A stretch of DNA of 64,000 bases from Polynucleobacter sp. MWH-Aus1W21 (GTDB taxonomy: Bacteria; Pseudomonadota; Gammaproteobacteria; Burkholderiales; Burkholderiaceae), in contig NZ_CP061287.1 of assembly GCF_018687275.1 (NCBI RefSeq), forward strand, positions 1,798,001 through 1,862,000, given 5' to 3'. Below are positions 8,296 to 16,974 of the stretch, in pieces (positions within the stretch are counted from its first letter, which is position 1; the number at the start of each line of letters is the position of its first letter). A model generated the notes under the pieces. It searched no databases and was not told the origin of the DNA. It saw only the letters and a list, made by a program, of their open reading frames with translations. The translations under genes were made by a program, and so were the position numbers.

Positions 8296-9300
8296 ATGCC
8301 AACTGAACCCCACATTCAGCCTATGCATGCTCTAAATGAAGCCCCCATTCTCTGTATTGTTGGGCCTACTGGTGCAGGCAAAACACATCTCGCCATGTCC
8401 TTGGCTGAGCATGCAAAATCTATTGGACAAACGATTGAACTCATCAGCATGGATTCTGCGCTGGTCTATCGCGGCTTGGATATTGGCAGCGCTAAACCTA
8501 CTAAAGCTGAGCAGGCTGCAGTTATTCACCATCTCATTGACATCATTGACCCTACCGAAGTGTATTCAGCAGCGCGCTTTGCCAATGATGCAAAACGTCT
8601 CTGTATTGAGATTCGTGAGCGTGGAAATATTCCAGTAGTTGTTGGTGGAACGATGTTGTATTGGCGCGCCTGGGCACATGGCCTATCCTCGCTGCCACCA
8701 GCCAATCCAGAAATTCGCGCCCGCTTGGATGAGGAAGGCAAAAACATTGGCTGGCCTGCTATGCATGACAAACTGGCCAAAGTAGACCCTGATACAGCTG
8801 CTCGCTTGAAGCCCAATGACTCTCAACGAGTACAGCGTGCTCTGGAAGTTTTTGAAATTACTGGTAAACCCATGTCAGTGTTACTCGCTGATTCGCCGAG
8901 TGAAGATGGCAGAGAAGGTTCTGCCATTCCATCGTGGATTAATTTGGTATCACTTGAACCCAGCGATCGCAAACGATTGCATCTCAACTTAGAAAAGCGT
9001 TTTGATGAAATGCTTGCGGCAGGGTTTATGGAGGAAGTTAAAGAATTGCGTACTAATACTGGATTACATGCTGATCTCCCAGCAATACGCTCAGTCGGCT
9101 ATCGCCAAGCATGGGAATTTCTGAATGGGGAAATTGATGCCGAAGAAATGCGCTATAAGGCATTGGCAGCAACCAGACAACTTGGCAAGCGTCAGCTTAC
9201 TTGGCTGCGTGCAATAGATGGAAGAAAAACGTTTGATCCCTTCAACCCCGAAGAGTTGAAGGCTGCATTGGAATACTGCAAAAGCAACTTAAAAAAATAA
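8296..9300 (+). CDS. miaA: tRNA dimethylallyltransferase
   Basis: Transfers a dimethylallyl group to N6 of A37 in tRNAs reading UNN codons. Walker A GPTGAGKT is at residues 23-30. The substrate motif DSALVYRGLDIGSAKP and the GGTMLYWRAW segment follow, and ATRQLGKRQLTWLR lies near the end. An in-frame ATG at 8323 could also be the start; homologues often begin close to the P-loop. No hfq follows. Instead purM is convergent after 16 nt. Confidence 0.96.
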   Translation: MPTEPHIQPMHALNEAPILCIVGPTGAGKTHLAMSLAEHAKSIGQTIELISMDSALVYRGLDIGSAKPTKAEQAAVIHHLIDIIDPTEVYSAARFANDAKRLCIEIRERGNIPVVVGGTMLYWRAWAHGLSSLPPANPEIRARLDEEGKNIGWPAMHDKLAKVDPDTAARLKPNDSQRVQRALEVFEITGKPMSVLLADSPSEDGREGSAIPSWINLVSLEPSDRKRLHLNLEKRFDEMLAAGFMEEVKELRTNTGLHADLPAIRSVGYRQAWEFLNGEIDAEEMRYKALAATRQLGKRQLTWLRAIDGRKTFDPFNPEELKAALEYCKSNLKK

Positions 9301-9316
9301 GTTAGTAGCTACCGTC

Positions 9317-10369
9317 TTAGATAACGATAGTTTGTGGCGCATCTTTTGGACGCTCAACCACTTCACCTACTGTCCAGGCCTTCAGACCTTGTGCTGTCAA
9401 TGACTTAATCGCAGTGTCTGCTTGATCTGGCGAGACAATGACAACCATGCCAATACCGCAGTTAAAAACGCGCACCATTTCTGCATCAGCTACGCCACCC
9501 TTCATTTGTAACCAACGGAAGAGCTCTGGCATTTGCCAACTGTCACGATGCAAAACAGCTTGAGTATTTTCTGGAAGTACGCGCGGCACGTTATCGACCA
9601 AACCACCACCAGTGATGTGTGCCATTCCTTTTACATTGATTTCAGAAATCAATTTGAGAAGTGGCTTCACATAAATTTCTGTTGGCGCCATAACCACATC
9701 ACCCAATGGGCGACCACCTAAATCATCGCTTGGCTTTGCGCCAGCGCGCTCAATAATTTTGCGTACCAATGAGTAACCATTGGAGTGAGCGCCACTAGAT
9801 CCAATTGCCAATATAACGTCACCAGGAACAATCGTTGCACCAGTGATGATTTTGGATTTTTCAACTGCGCCCACTGCAAATCCAGCGAGGTCATATTCAC
9901 CCGGTGGATACATGCCAGGCATTTCTGCTGTCTCGCCACCAATCAACGCACAACCAGATAACTCACAGCCTTTTGCAATGCCACCCACAACAGTTGCCGC
10001 TGTATCAACAGTCAACTTGCCGCAAGCAAAGTAATCCAAGAAAAAAAGGGGTTCAGCACCTTGCACCAGAATGTCATTCACGCTCATGGCCACCAAATCT
10101 TGACCAATGGTTTCATGACGATTCCATTCAAAAGCCAATCTGAGTTTGGTCCCTACGCCATCCGTACCAGACACCAATACCGGCTCTTTATAACGCTTAG
10201 GCACCTCAAAAAGGGCTCCAAAACCGCCAATTCCAGCCAAAACACCCTCACGCATGGTCTTTTTGGCAAGCGGCTTAATGCGATCGACTAAAGCGTCTCC
10301 GGCGTCAATATCGACACCAGCGTCACGGTAGGAAAGGCCATTTGAGGAAGAATTAGTAGATGAAGTCAT
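9317..10369 (-). CDS. purM: Phosphoribosylformylglycinamidine cyclo-ligase (AIR synthetase)
   Basis: Closes the imidazole ring in purine synthesis (FGAM + ATP to AIR). The start GLSYRDAGVDIDAGD, the motif GGFGALFEVP, and SGTDGVGTKL in the active site are all present, as is the glycine-rich GGETAEMPGMY. At 350 residues it has the family length. It is divergent from the AI-2E-type permease gene, as in many Burkholderiales. Confidence 0.97.
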   Translation of the reverse strand: MTSSTNSSSNGLSYRDAGVDIDAGDALVDRIKPLAKKTMREGVLAGIGGFGALFEVPKRYKEPVLVSGTDGVGTKLRLAFEWNRHETIGQDLVAMSVNDILVQGAEPLFFLDYFACGKLTVDTAATVVGGIAKGCELSGCALIGGETAEMPGMYPPGEYDLAGFAVGAVEKSKIITGATIVPGDVILAIGSSGAHSNGYSLVRKIIERAGAKPSDDLGGRPLGDVVMAPTEIYVKPLLKLISEINVKGMAHITGGGLVDNVPRVLPENTQAVLHRDSWQMPELFRWLQMKGGVADAEMVRVFNCGIGMVVIVSPDQADTAIKSLTAQGLKAWTVGEVVERPKDAPQTIVI

Positions 10370-10442
10370 ATTGGAGCCGGAATATTAGTAAAAAATGCTA
10401 CTTCGTCAGTAGAATCATTGAATTCTAGAGGATTGAAGCAAG

Positions 10443-11432
10443 ATGGCCGAAATTTTTACCCCTTTTCTCACCGCATTCATTCTGGCGTATGCCCTGCGCC
10501 CTATTTGCCTGTGGTTTGAGCAGCATCGCATGCCACGAGCACTGGCCGCTTTAGCCAGTATGTTGATAGGGCTATGCCTTGTTTTCTTCATCCTCAGCCT
10601 ACTAGTTAGCCTCCTCAAGTACGAAATTCCCCTAATTAAGGCTCAACTGCCTGATTGGATTGCCAATACTCAAGCCTGGCTTGGCCCAAAACTTAGTGAG
10701 TTGCACATCAACCTTGACTGGGGAACCCTTAAGACCAGTGCCACCCAAAAAATTACCGAGCACATTAATGACAATGCAGATAGCTTAATGTCCTCCACCA
10801 TCAATACTGTGTTGATGTCCGGTAGCTCAGTCATCGCAGGATTTGTAAATGCAGTGCTCATTATTTTTGTGATGTTTTATTTGCTAATGGACTGGACTCA
10901 TTTTTTTGGACTTATAAAAGGTCTGGTTCCTGTTCGCGCACAAGAAACTGTTCATCACCTAGCCATGCATACCGATGGATTACTTTCTCAATACTTACGC
11001 GGCATGTTAATTGTTATATCTATCATGGCAATTTATTACGGCGCAGGTTTAAGTTTGATTGGCGTCAAAGGTGCGGCAGCACTTGGTGTTTTCACTGCAA
11101 TCATGATTGTGATTCCTTATATCGGCATTACTTTAGGACTTACGCTTGCAGTCTTATCTGCACTCCTCCAATTTGGTCCAGGCACTGAAATAGTTGGGGT
11201 ACTAATCCTGTTTGGAATTGGACAATTCCTAGAGGGCTTCTTCTTGACGCCCCGCCTGGTTGGTGAGCGCATTGGCTTGCATCCAGTGGCAGTCTTGTTT
11301 GCCTTGCTTTTATTCGGTAAGTTATTTGGCTTCTTTGGCGTCTTACTGGCATTGCCTATCAGCGCTGTCAGCCTAGTCCTGGTCAAGTACCTCTGGTCTA
11401 TCTACACGCAAAGCGCTTGGTATCAAAAGTAA
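10443..11432 (+). CDS. AI-2E family transporter (PerM-like permease)
   Basis: A 329-residue inner-membrane protein of the AI-2E/PerM permease family; substrates of most members are unknown. Seen are an N-terminal hydrophobic stretch (FLTAFILAYALRPI), a central soluble helical region, and a C-terminal group of membrane helices with IVIPYIGITLGL and EGFFLTPRLVGERIGLHP, the family hallmark. It starts almost directly in the second half of the first hydrophobic hairpin. An in-frame stop (10434-10436) rules out a longer start, so the N-terminus looks short. AGAGGA at 10427-10432 is a plausible ribosome binding site. Confidence 0.85.
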   Translation: MAEIFTPFLTAFILAYALRPICLWFEQHRMPRALAALASMLIGLCLVFFILSLLVSLLKYEIPLIKAQLPDWIANTQAWLGPKLSELHINLDWGTLKTSATQKITEHINDNADSLMSSTINTVLMSGSSVIAGFVNAVLIIFVMFYLLMDWTHFFGLIKGLVPVRAQETVHHLAMHTDGLLSQYLRGMLIVISIMAIYYGAGLSLIGVKGAAALGVFTAIMIVIPYIGITLGLTLAVLSALLQFGPGTEIVGVLILFGIGQFLEGFFLTPRLVGERIGLHPVAVLFALLLFGKLFGFFGVLLALPISAVSLVLVKYLWSIYTQSAWYQK

Positions 11433-11443
11433 ATTTAGCTGTA

Positions 11444-12199
11444 ATGAATACACCCCCGCTTCCAAAACAATTTGCGTTAGATATCAGCCACTCACCTAAA
11501 GCGAGTTTAGAAAATTATCTCCCCGGAAAAGATCTCGCACTAATATCTGCCCTACAAAATATCGAACGCTCATGGAAGAATTCTGTCAATGAGAGTTCTG
11601 ACAATCCATTAAATCAGCGCTGGATTTACTGGTGGGGACCGGAAGGCTCAGGTCGCACACATTTGCTAGGCGCCATTGGTAATTCAGCAAAACAAGCTGG
11701 CATAGAACATATTGCTCTCACAGCATCAGAACCCGCATCCTGGGTTCGACTGGAAGAAAACATTAGCGCGCTGGCGCAAATTAGCACTCCGTCAGTGATT
11801 ACTGTGGATGATGTCGACCAGCTGGATGATCGCCTGGTGGGATCCTTATTTCGGATTCTGAATACTGTACAGGCTAGCAAAGCAATTCACATTTTTATGG
11901 CTGGTGCTGCTGCCCCCGCAAATTTGAAGCTTCGTGAAGACTTGCGAACTAGACTGGGCTGGGGTTTGGTGTTTCAAACCCAGCTTTTGGATGATGATGA
12001 GAAAATACAAGCATTAGGAGAGGCAGCCAAAGCTCGTGGGCTAGTTTTATCTCCCGATGTATTGCCTTGGTTGTTAAGCCGTTTCTATCGAGATATGCCC
12101 AGCTTAATGGCCTTAATTGATGCTTTAGATGCTTACTCATTAGAAACAAAACGTGCTGTAACCTTGCCGCTTGTACGCGAGCTCTTGCAGCCCAAATAA
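11444..12199 (+). CDS. hda: DnaA regulatory inactivator Hda
   Basis: An AAA+ DnaA homologue that, with the beta clamp, stimulates hydrolysis of DnaA-ATP after replication starts. Walker A GPEGSGRTHL and Walker B VITVDDVDQL are present. The N-terminal QFALDI resembles the clamp-binding motif of Hda. The frame opens upstream at a TTG inside the permease gene, but the ATG at 11444 gives the family-like start MNTPPLPKQFALD and 251 residues. It is 11 nt after the permease gene, and a HAD phosphatase gene follows. Confidence 0.92.
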   Translation: MNTPPLPKQFALDISHSPKASLENYLPGKDLALISALQNIERSWKNSVNESSDNPLNQRWIYWWGPEGSGRTHLLGAIGNSAKQAGIEHIALTASEPASWVRLEENISALAQISTPSVITVDDVDQLDDRLVGSLFRILNTVQASKAIHIFMAGAAAPANLKLREDLRTRLGWGLVFQTQLLDDDEKIQALGEAAKARGLVLSPDVLPWLLSRFYRDMPSLMALIDALDAYSLETKRAVTLPLVRELLQPK

Positions 12200-12217
12200 T
12201 TTATTAGATATTCATTC

Positions 12218-12898
12218 GTGACTCAGTTAGCCCTCTTTGATTTAGACCATACCCTGTTGCCCTGCGATAGCGATTATGAATGGGGACAATTTTTGGCACG
12301 CATTGGCGTTGTTGATAGCGAATACTACGCACGGCAAAACGAACGTTTTTACCAAGACTACAAAGAAGGCAAGCTCGATATTCATGAATTTCTGCGTTTT
12401 GCTTTAAAGCCGCTCTCTGAGCACTCGCGTGCTCAACTCAAAGAATGGCATGACGCCTTCATGAAAGAAGTGATTAACGGACAACTCCGACAAGAAGCGC
12501 TAGATCTAGTCAAACGTCACCAAGATGCCGGTGATCTCTGCTGCGTGATTACGGCGACCAATAGTTTTGTAACGCGCCCAATCGTAGAAAGCTTTGGCAT
12601 TGAGCATCTGATTGCTACAGAGCCGGCCACCACTGACAACCAGCCTTTGGCTAACTACACTGGCGAAGTCAGCGGTATCCCTAATTTTCGGGAAGGCAAG
12701 ATTCAGAATCTGCATGATTGGCTAGCTTCTCAAAAGCTGTCACTGGACACCCTGCCTTACAGTTATTTTTATTCCGATTCGATGAATGATCTACCCTTAC
12801 TTGAGAAGGTCAGCCATCCTGTCGCCACCAATCCAGACGATCGCCTTCGCAATGAAGCCAAGCAGCGTAACTGGCCCATTCTTGAATTGTTTGCATGA
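12218..12898 (+). CDS. HAD-superfamily IB phosphatase (SerB-like)
   Basis: A 226-residue HAD phosphatase starting with GTG. Motif I is FDLDHTLL (Asp8 and Asp10 are nucleophile and acid/base) and motif IV is YSDSMNDLPLL. The helical cap between them (EWGQFLARIGVVDSEYYARQNE) places it with the HAD-IB group that includes SerB. The substrate cannot be told from sequence. The stop overlaps the pcnB start by 4 nt (ATGA), so translation is probably coupled. It sits in the hda-HAD-pcnB-folK-panB string often seen in Burkholderiales. Confidence 0.85.
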   Translation: MTQLALFDLDHTLLPCDSDYEWGQFLARIGVVDSEYYARQNERFYQDYKEGKLDIHEFLRFALKPLSEHSRAQLKEWHDAFMKEVINGQLRQEALDLVKRHQDAGDLCCVITATNSFVTRPIVESFGIEHLIATEPATTDNQPLANYTGEVSGIPNFREGKIQNLHDWLASQKLSLDTLPYSYFYSDSMNDLPLLEKVSHPVATNPDDRLRNEAKQRNWPILELFA

Positions 12899-14295
12899 TC
12901 ACTAAATTTATCAAACGTATTTTGCGGCGTGACCCGATGGTCAAGCACACACACGCAAGCAATACCGGTGTGCCAAAACGCATCCCAAAAAAATCACATC
13001 GCATTGACCCACACTTACTCTCCAAAAATGCAGTCAAGGTAACTCATACTTTGCAACAGGCAGGTTACGAGGCATTTATTGTTGGCGGCGCTGTACGTGA
13101 TCTTGCTCTTGGAATTAGCCCCAAAGATTTTGACGTTGCTACTAATGCGACACCAGACCAAGTGCAGAGGCTATTTCGCAAAGCCCGTCTTATTGGGCGT
13201 CGCTTTCAGATTGTGCATGTGACTTTTTTTGGCAAGGGCCACCCAGAAATCATTGAAGTATCAACCTTCAGAGCCTTACTGGATAACGCTGGAGACCATG
13301 TCGCAGAAAGTGGTCGCATTCTGCGCGACAACGTCTGGGGATCGCAGGGCGAAGATGCAGCGAGACGTGATTTCACTATTAATGCCATGTATTACGATCC
13401 ATCCTCCGAAACCGTACTCGACTATCACGGCGGTATGGCGGACATGCAAAAGAAAACTTTACGCATGATTGGTGACCCAGCCAAACGTTATCGCGAAGAT
13501 CCAGTGCGCATGCTCAGAGCAGTTCGATTCGCTGCCAAGACAGGCTTTGAACTGGATAATGCTACGCGCGCACCAATTGAAAAACTTGGCAAGCTACTAA
13601 ATGATGTTCCTTCTGCTCGACTGTTTGATGAAATTCTTAAACTCTTAATGTCAGGCTACTCTTGGCGAGCAATTCAAGGTTTAAAAGAAGCAGGACTCCA
13701 TCATGGACTGCTACCTTTGCTCGATCACATTCTGGATGATGGTGAGGATTCCAAAGGTGCCAATGATTTTGTAAAGCTTGCTTTGGCGAATACGGATGAA
13801 CGCATTCAATCAGGCAAAAGTGTTTCAGCTGGCTTTTTATTTGCCACCTTGCTTTGGCCTGATCTATTGAAAAACTGGAAGACCAACTCGAGCAAAGGCA
13901 TGGCCAACATTCCAGCCCTTCATGATGCTATGGATGACACGATCGCCACCCAAAGTTGCGGTATGACCATTCAAAGACGCTTTGAAAGCGATATGCGTGA
14001 GATTTGGTCAATGCAGCCGCGCTTTGAGAGACGCGTAGGCCGCTACCCCTTCCGCCTAATCGAATCCCCTCGATTTAGAGCGGGTTATGACTTTATGTTG
14101 CTTCGCTGCGCCACCGGGGAACTCAATCCAGCCATTGGTCAATGGTGGACAGACTTCATTGCGGCTGATCCTACCGGGCAAGACGAGCTCATGGCCAGCG
14201 TCAAAAATGAGTCTGGCAACAGTCCAGGTCCGGCCAAAAGACGGCGTCGCAGAAAGCCAAAATCTGCCATCCCTCCAGAGGGTGCAGCGAGCTAA
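12895..14295 (+). CDS. pcnB: Poly(A) polymerase I
   Basis: Adds 3' A tails that speed RNA decay. The nucleotidyltransferase head has GGAVRDLALGISPKDFDVAT with the DxD catalytic pair. The stretch LIGRRFQIVHVTF fits the signature that separates poly(A) polymerases from CCA-adding enzymes. A downstream RNA-binding region (GDPAKRYREDPVRMLRAVRFAAKTGF) follows. The C-terminus is a basic tail (KRRRRRKPKS), usual in beta/gammaproteobacterial PcnB. At 466 residues the length is normal. It starts inside the HAD stop codon. Confidence 0.94.
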   Translation: MITKFIKRILRRDPMVKHTHASNTGVPKRIPKKSHRIDPHLLSKNAVKVTHTLQQAGYEAFIVGGAVRDLALGISPKDFDVATNATPDQVQRLFRKARLIGRRFQIVHVTFFGKGHPEIIEVSTFRALLDNAGDHVAESGRILRDNVWGSQGEDAARRDFTINAMYYDPSSETVLDYHGGMADMQKKTLRMIGDPAKRYREDPVRMLRAVRFAAKTGFELDNATRAPIEKLGKLLNDVPSARLFDEILKLLMSGYSWRAIQGLKEAGLHHGLLPLLDHILDDGEDSKGANDFVKLALANTDERIQSGKSVSAGFLFATLLWPDLLKNWKTNSSKGMANIPALHDAMDDTIATQSCGMTIQRRFESDMREIWSMQPRFERRVGRYPFRLIESPRFRAGYDFMLLRCATGELNPAIGQWWTDFIAADPTGQDELMASVKNESGNSPGPAKRRRRRKPKSAIPPEGAAS

Positions 14296-14347
14296 GCAGA
14301 CTTAGAGAAATTTCAGTAAAGTAGTTTTATCTCTAGTTTGGAATTTT

Positions 14348-14875
14348 ATGGCACGGGCATATATCGGATTTGGCGGCAATATTGGTGACACGCGTCAGCT
14401 TATTACTGATGCCATTGTTTGCTTAGCATTACGTTCTGAACTCCAAATTCTGGCAAAAAGCTGCTTTTATCAAAGCGCGCCCGTTGAAGCTACTGGTGGC
14501 GATTACATCAACGCCGTTATTGAAGTCGAAACCGAATTAACTCCATACGGTCTGTTGCATGTTTGCCAAACAATTGAACAAGAGTTCGGACGTGAGCGCC
14601 CTTATGCAAATGCTCCTCGTACCCTTGATCTCGACATCCTCTCATTTGAAGGGGTGACTCAAAATGAAACCGAGCTCATGCTTCCTCATCCCAAAATCAT
14701 TGAGCGTTCATTTGTACTCCTCCCCCTCCTGGAAATAGCACCCGAAATCTTCTTGCCACAGTGGGGCGAGCTCAAGACCTATTTACCGAATGTTGCCCAC
14801 CAAAGAATTGAAAAACTCCCCTGCAGGAACTGTAATTGCGGGGAAAAAGATGTTTATAGCCAATCGGCGCATTAA
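14348..14875 (+). CDS. folK: 6-hydroxymethyl-7,8-dihydropterin pyrophosphokinase (HPPK)
   Basis: Catalyses pyrophosphoryl transfer from ATP to hydroxymethyl-dihydropterin in folate synthesis. Family signatures are YIGFGGNIGDT at the start, RTLDLDILSFEG with the magnesium-binding aspartates, and LPHPKIIERSFVLLPLLEIAP. At 175 residues it is slightly longer than E. coli FolK; the extra is a Cys-containing tail (CRNCNCGEKD). It lies 17 nt before panB, so folK-panB is probably one transcript. Confidence 0.95.
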   Translation: MARAYIGFGGNIGDTRQLITDAIVCLALRSELQILAKSCFYQSAPVEATGGDYINAVIEVETELTPYGLLHVCQTIEQEFGRERPYANAPRTLDLDILSFEGVTQNETELMLPHPKIIERSFVLLPLLEIAPEIFLPQWGELKTYLPNVAHQRIEKLPCRNCNCGEKDVYSQSAH

Positions 14876-14892
14876 TTCATTAAACTCTCGCC

Positions 14893-15711
14893 ATGGGTTA
14901 CTTACAAGGCGATAAGCCAATCACAATTACCAAGCTCCTCGCAATGCATGCTGAGGGTGAAAAAATTTCTATGCTCACCGCATATGATTCAACCATGTCT
15001 GCACTACTGAATCGTTGTGGAGTTGAAACTATTCTGATTGGTGACTCATTAGGCAACGTCATTCAAGGGCACTCCAGCACAACGCCGGTTACCGTAGAAC
15101 AAGTTGCGTATCACACCGAGTGCGTAGCCCGCGCCAATGCTCATGCTTTTGTTATTGCTGACCTTCCTTTCGCAAGCTATGGAGATCCAGTACAGGCTCT
15201 AGATTCAGCAGCAATCTTGATGCGTGCTGGCGCAGATATGGTCAAGTTGGAAGGCGGGGGCGAGTGGCAAGTAGATGTGATTCGTTACTTGGTAGAGCGC
15301 AGTGTTCCCGTTTGCGCACACTTGGGCCTATTGCCACAATCTGTACACGTCTTAGGCGGCTATAAGGTGCAAGGCAAATCTAAGGATGCTGCCAGCGTTA
15401 TGCTCGAACAAGCGCTTGCTTGTCAGGAAGCTGGCGCGCAAATGGTTGTGCTCGAAGCAATTCCCTCATCGCTAGGCGAAAAAATTACTGCCGAACTAGA
15501 TATTCCAACGATTGGCATTGGTGCTGGCCCAGATTGCTCTGGCCAGGTCTTGGTGCTTCAGGATATGTTGGGCATTAGTCCGGGTAAGCCACCTAAGTTT
15601 GTCAAAAACTTTATGGATGGCCACCACTCTGTAGAGGCGGCCATTAAAGCTTACGTACGAGAAGTGAAGTCCGGGAAATTCCCTGGGCCTGAGCACGGCT
15701 TTGCTGGCTGA
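14893..15711 (+). CDS. panB: 3-methyl-2-oxobutanoate hydroxymethyltransferase
   Basis: First step of pantothenate synthesis: ketoisovalerate plus methylene-tetrahydrofolate gives ketopantoate. The TIM-barrel family motifs MLTAYDSTMSALLN, GDSLGNVIQGHSSTTPVT and VKLEGG are present, and so is GIGAGPDCSGQVLVLQDMLG. The length of 272 matches. Its pairing with the folate gene folK makes metabolic sense because the reaction consumes a folate. panC is not adjacent; dnaJ is convergent. Confidence 0.97.
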   Translation: MGYLQGDKPITITKLLAMHAEGEKISMLTAYDSTMSALLNRCGVETILIGDSLGNVIQGHSSTTPVTVEQVAYHTECVARANAHAFVIADLPFASYGDPVQALDSAAILMRAGADMVKLEGGGEWQVDVIRYLVERSVPVCAHLGLLPQSVHVLGGYKVQGKSKDAASVMLEQALACQEAGAQMVVLEAIPSSLGEKITAELDIPTIGIGAGPDCSGQVLVLQDMLGISPGKPPKFVKNFMDGHHSVEAAIKAYVREVKSGKFPGPEHGFAG

Positions 15712-15719
15712 TTGCCAGC
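15703..15719. terminator. Short hairpin at the panB/dnaJ convergence
   Basis: A perfect 6-bp stem GCTGGC / GCCAGC with a 5-nt loop spans the panB stop codon. No T tract follows on either strand, so this is at best a weak terminator. Confidence 0.3.
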
Positions 15720-15737
15720 TAGCCGACTCAACAATTT

Positions 15738-16874
15738 CTAGCTAAAGAAACTCTTCACGCCATCAAACCAGCCTTTTTGCTGAGGGCTATGTTTGTCGCC
15801 ACCAGATTTCAGACTCTCATCAAACTTTTGCAGTAATTTCTTCTGCTCATCAGTCAGCTTCACAGGAGTCTCTACGAGCACATGAACAAAAAGATCGCCT
15901 ACTAAGGTTGAACGCAAGCCTTTAATGCCTTTATTGCGCAAACGGAAAGTCTTACCAGTCTGCGTACCTTCTGGAATTGGAAACTCAACGCGGCCAGATA
16001 GTGTTGGCACTTCAATTTCACCACCTATCGTTGCAGTGGCAAAAGAGATTGGCATTTGCACATGTAAGTCACTGCCGTCACGTTCAAATACTTTATGCGG
16101 CTTAACACGCACCTCTACATAGAGATCGCCTGATGGGCCGCCATTGATTCCTGGTTCACCGTTACCAACGGAGCGTACGCGCATACCATCATCGATACCC
16201 GCCGGTATTTTGATTTCGAGTGTTTTTTGTTCTTTATGTTTTCCAGTGCCGTGACAAGTTTTACAAGGTTTCGGAATGTACTCACCAGTGCCGCGGCACT
16301 TAGGGCAAGTTTGCTGCATGGAGAAAAAGCCTTGTTGTACACGCACCTGACCATGACCATTACAAGTAGTGCAGGTCTCAGCCTTAGATCCCGGCTCTGC
16401 ACCAGTGCCATGGCATGGCTTGCAATTACTCCAACTTGGTACGCGAATTTGGGTTGTATACCCCTCAGCAGCTTGCTCCAGCGTAATGTCCATGTTGTAG
16501 CGCAAGTCTGCGCCTTTATAGACCTGTGGCCCGGATTGTCGACCGCCGCCTTGACCAAAAATGTCGCCGAAGATATCTCCAAAAGCATCCGCAAATCCGC
16601 CGCCACCGAAACCGCCACCGCCAAATCCGCCACCCATCGACGGATCAACACCAGCGTGACCGTACTGATCGTAGGCAGCTCGCTTGTTAGGGTCGGTTAA
16701 GGTTTCGTAGGCTTCCTTAACTTCTTTAAATTGAGCTTCAGCCGTTTTGCTATCTGGATTGCGATCTGGATGATGTTTCATTGCCATCTTGCGATAAGCC
16801 TTTTTCAGCTCATCATCACTGGCACCTTTTGCTACACCCAGCACTTCATAAAAATCGCGTTTACTTTTAGGCAC
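15738..16874 (-). CDS. dnaJ: Chaperone protein DnaJ
   Basis: Co-chaperone that delivers substrates to DnaK and stimulates its ATPase. The J domain with the HPD motif (KHHPDRNPDS, about residues 33-42) is followed by a G/F-rich linker (GGGFGGGGFGGGGF). The zinc region has four CxxCxGxG repeats (CKPCHGTG, CTTCNGHG, CPKCRGTG, CKTCHGTG), and C-terminal substrate-binding domains complete it. At 378 residues it is a full type-I DnaJ. It lies 100 nt downstream of dnaK, separated by a perfect hairpin. Confidence 0.98.
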   Translation of the reverse strand: MPKSKRDFYEVLGVAKGASDDELKKAYRKMAMKHHPDRNPDSKTAEAQFKEVKEAYETLTDPNKRAAYDQYGHAGVDPSMGGGFGGGGFGGGGFADAFGDIFGDIFGQGGGRQSGPQVYKGADLRYNMDITLEQAAEGYTTQIRVPSWSNCKPCHGTGAEPGSKAETCTTCNGHGQVRVQQGFFSMQQTCPKCRGTGEYIPKPCKTCHGTGKHKEQKTLEIKIPAGIDDGMRVRSVGNGEPGINGGPSGDLYVEVRVKPHKVFERDGSDLHVQMPISFATATIGGEIEVPTLSGRVEFPIPEGTQTGKTFRLRNKGIKGLRSTLVGDLFVHVLVETPVKLTDEQKKLLQKFDESLKSGGDKHSPQQKGWFDGVKSFFS

Positions 16875-16903
16875 GGCCTATTCCTCTCAACAACCTGAAT
16901 GAC

Positions 16904-16928
16904 ACAAGTCGGCACGAGGCCGACTTGT
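16904..16928. other. Perfect 10-bp hairpin between dnaK and dnaJ
   Basis: ACAAGTCGGC / GCCGACTTGT with a 5-nt loop. Read in the direction of dnaK-dnaJ transcription it has no U tract. It may act as a partial terminator, an RNA-processing site or a barrier against 3' decay. Read on the plus strand it has only a weak TTATTT tail. Confidence 0.6.
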
Positions 16929-16974
16929 TATTTAAGTACATCAAAACTACGTTAATGAATGTCTGATTTCAGAA

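Noticed and set aside
16227..16700. Open frame opposite dnaJ
   Set aside because: A shadow of the Gly/Cys-rich coding strand; no start signal and no recognisable protein.
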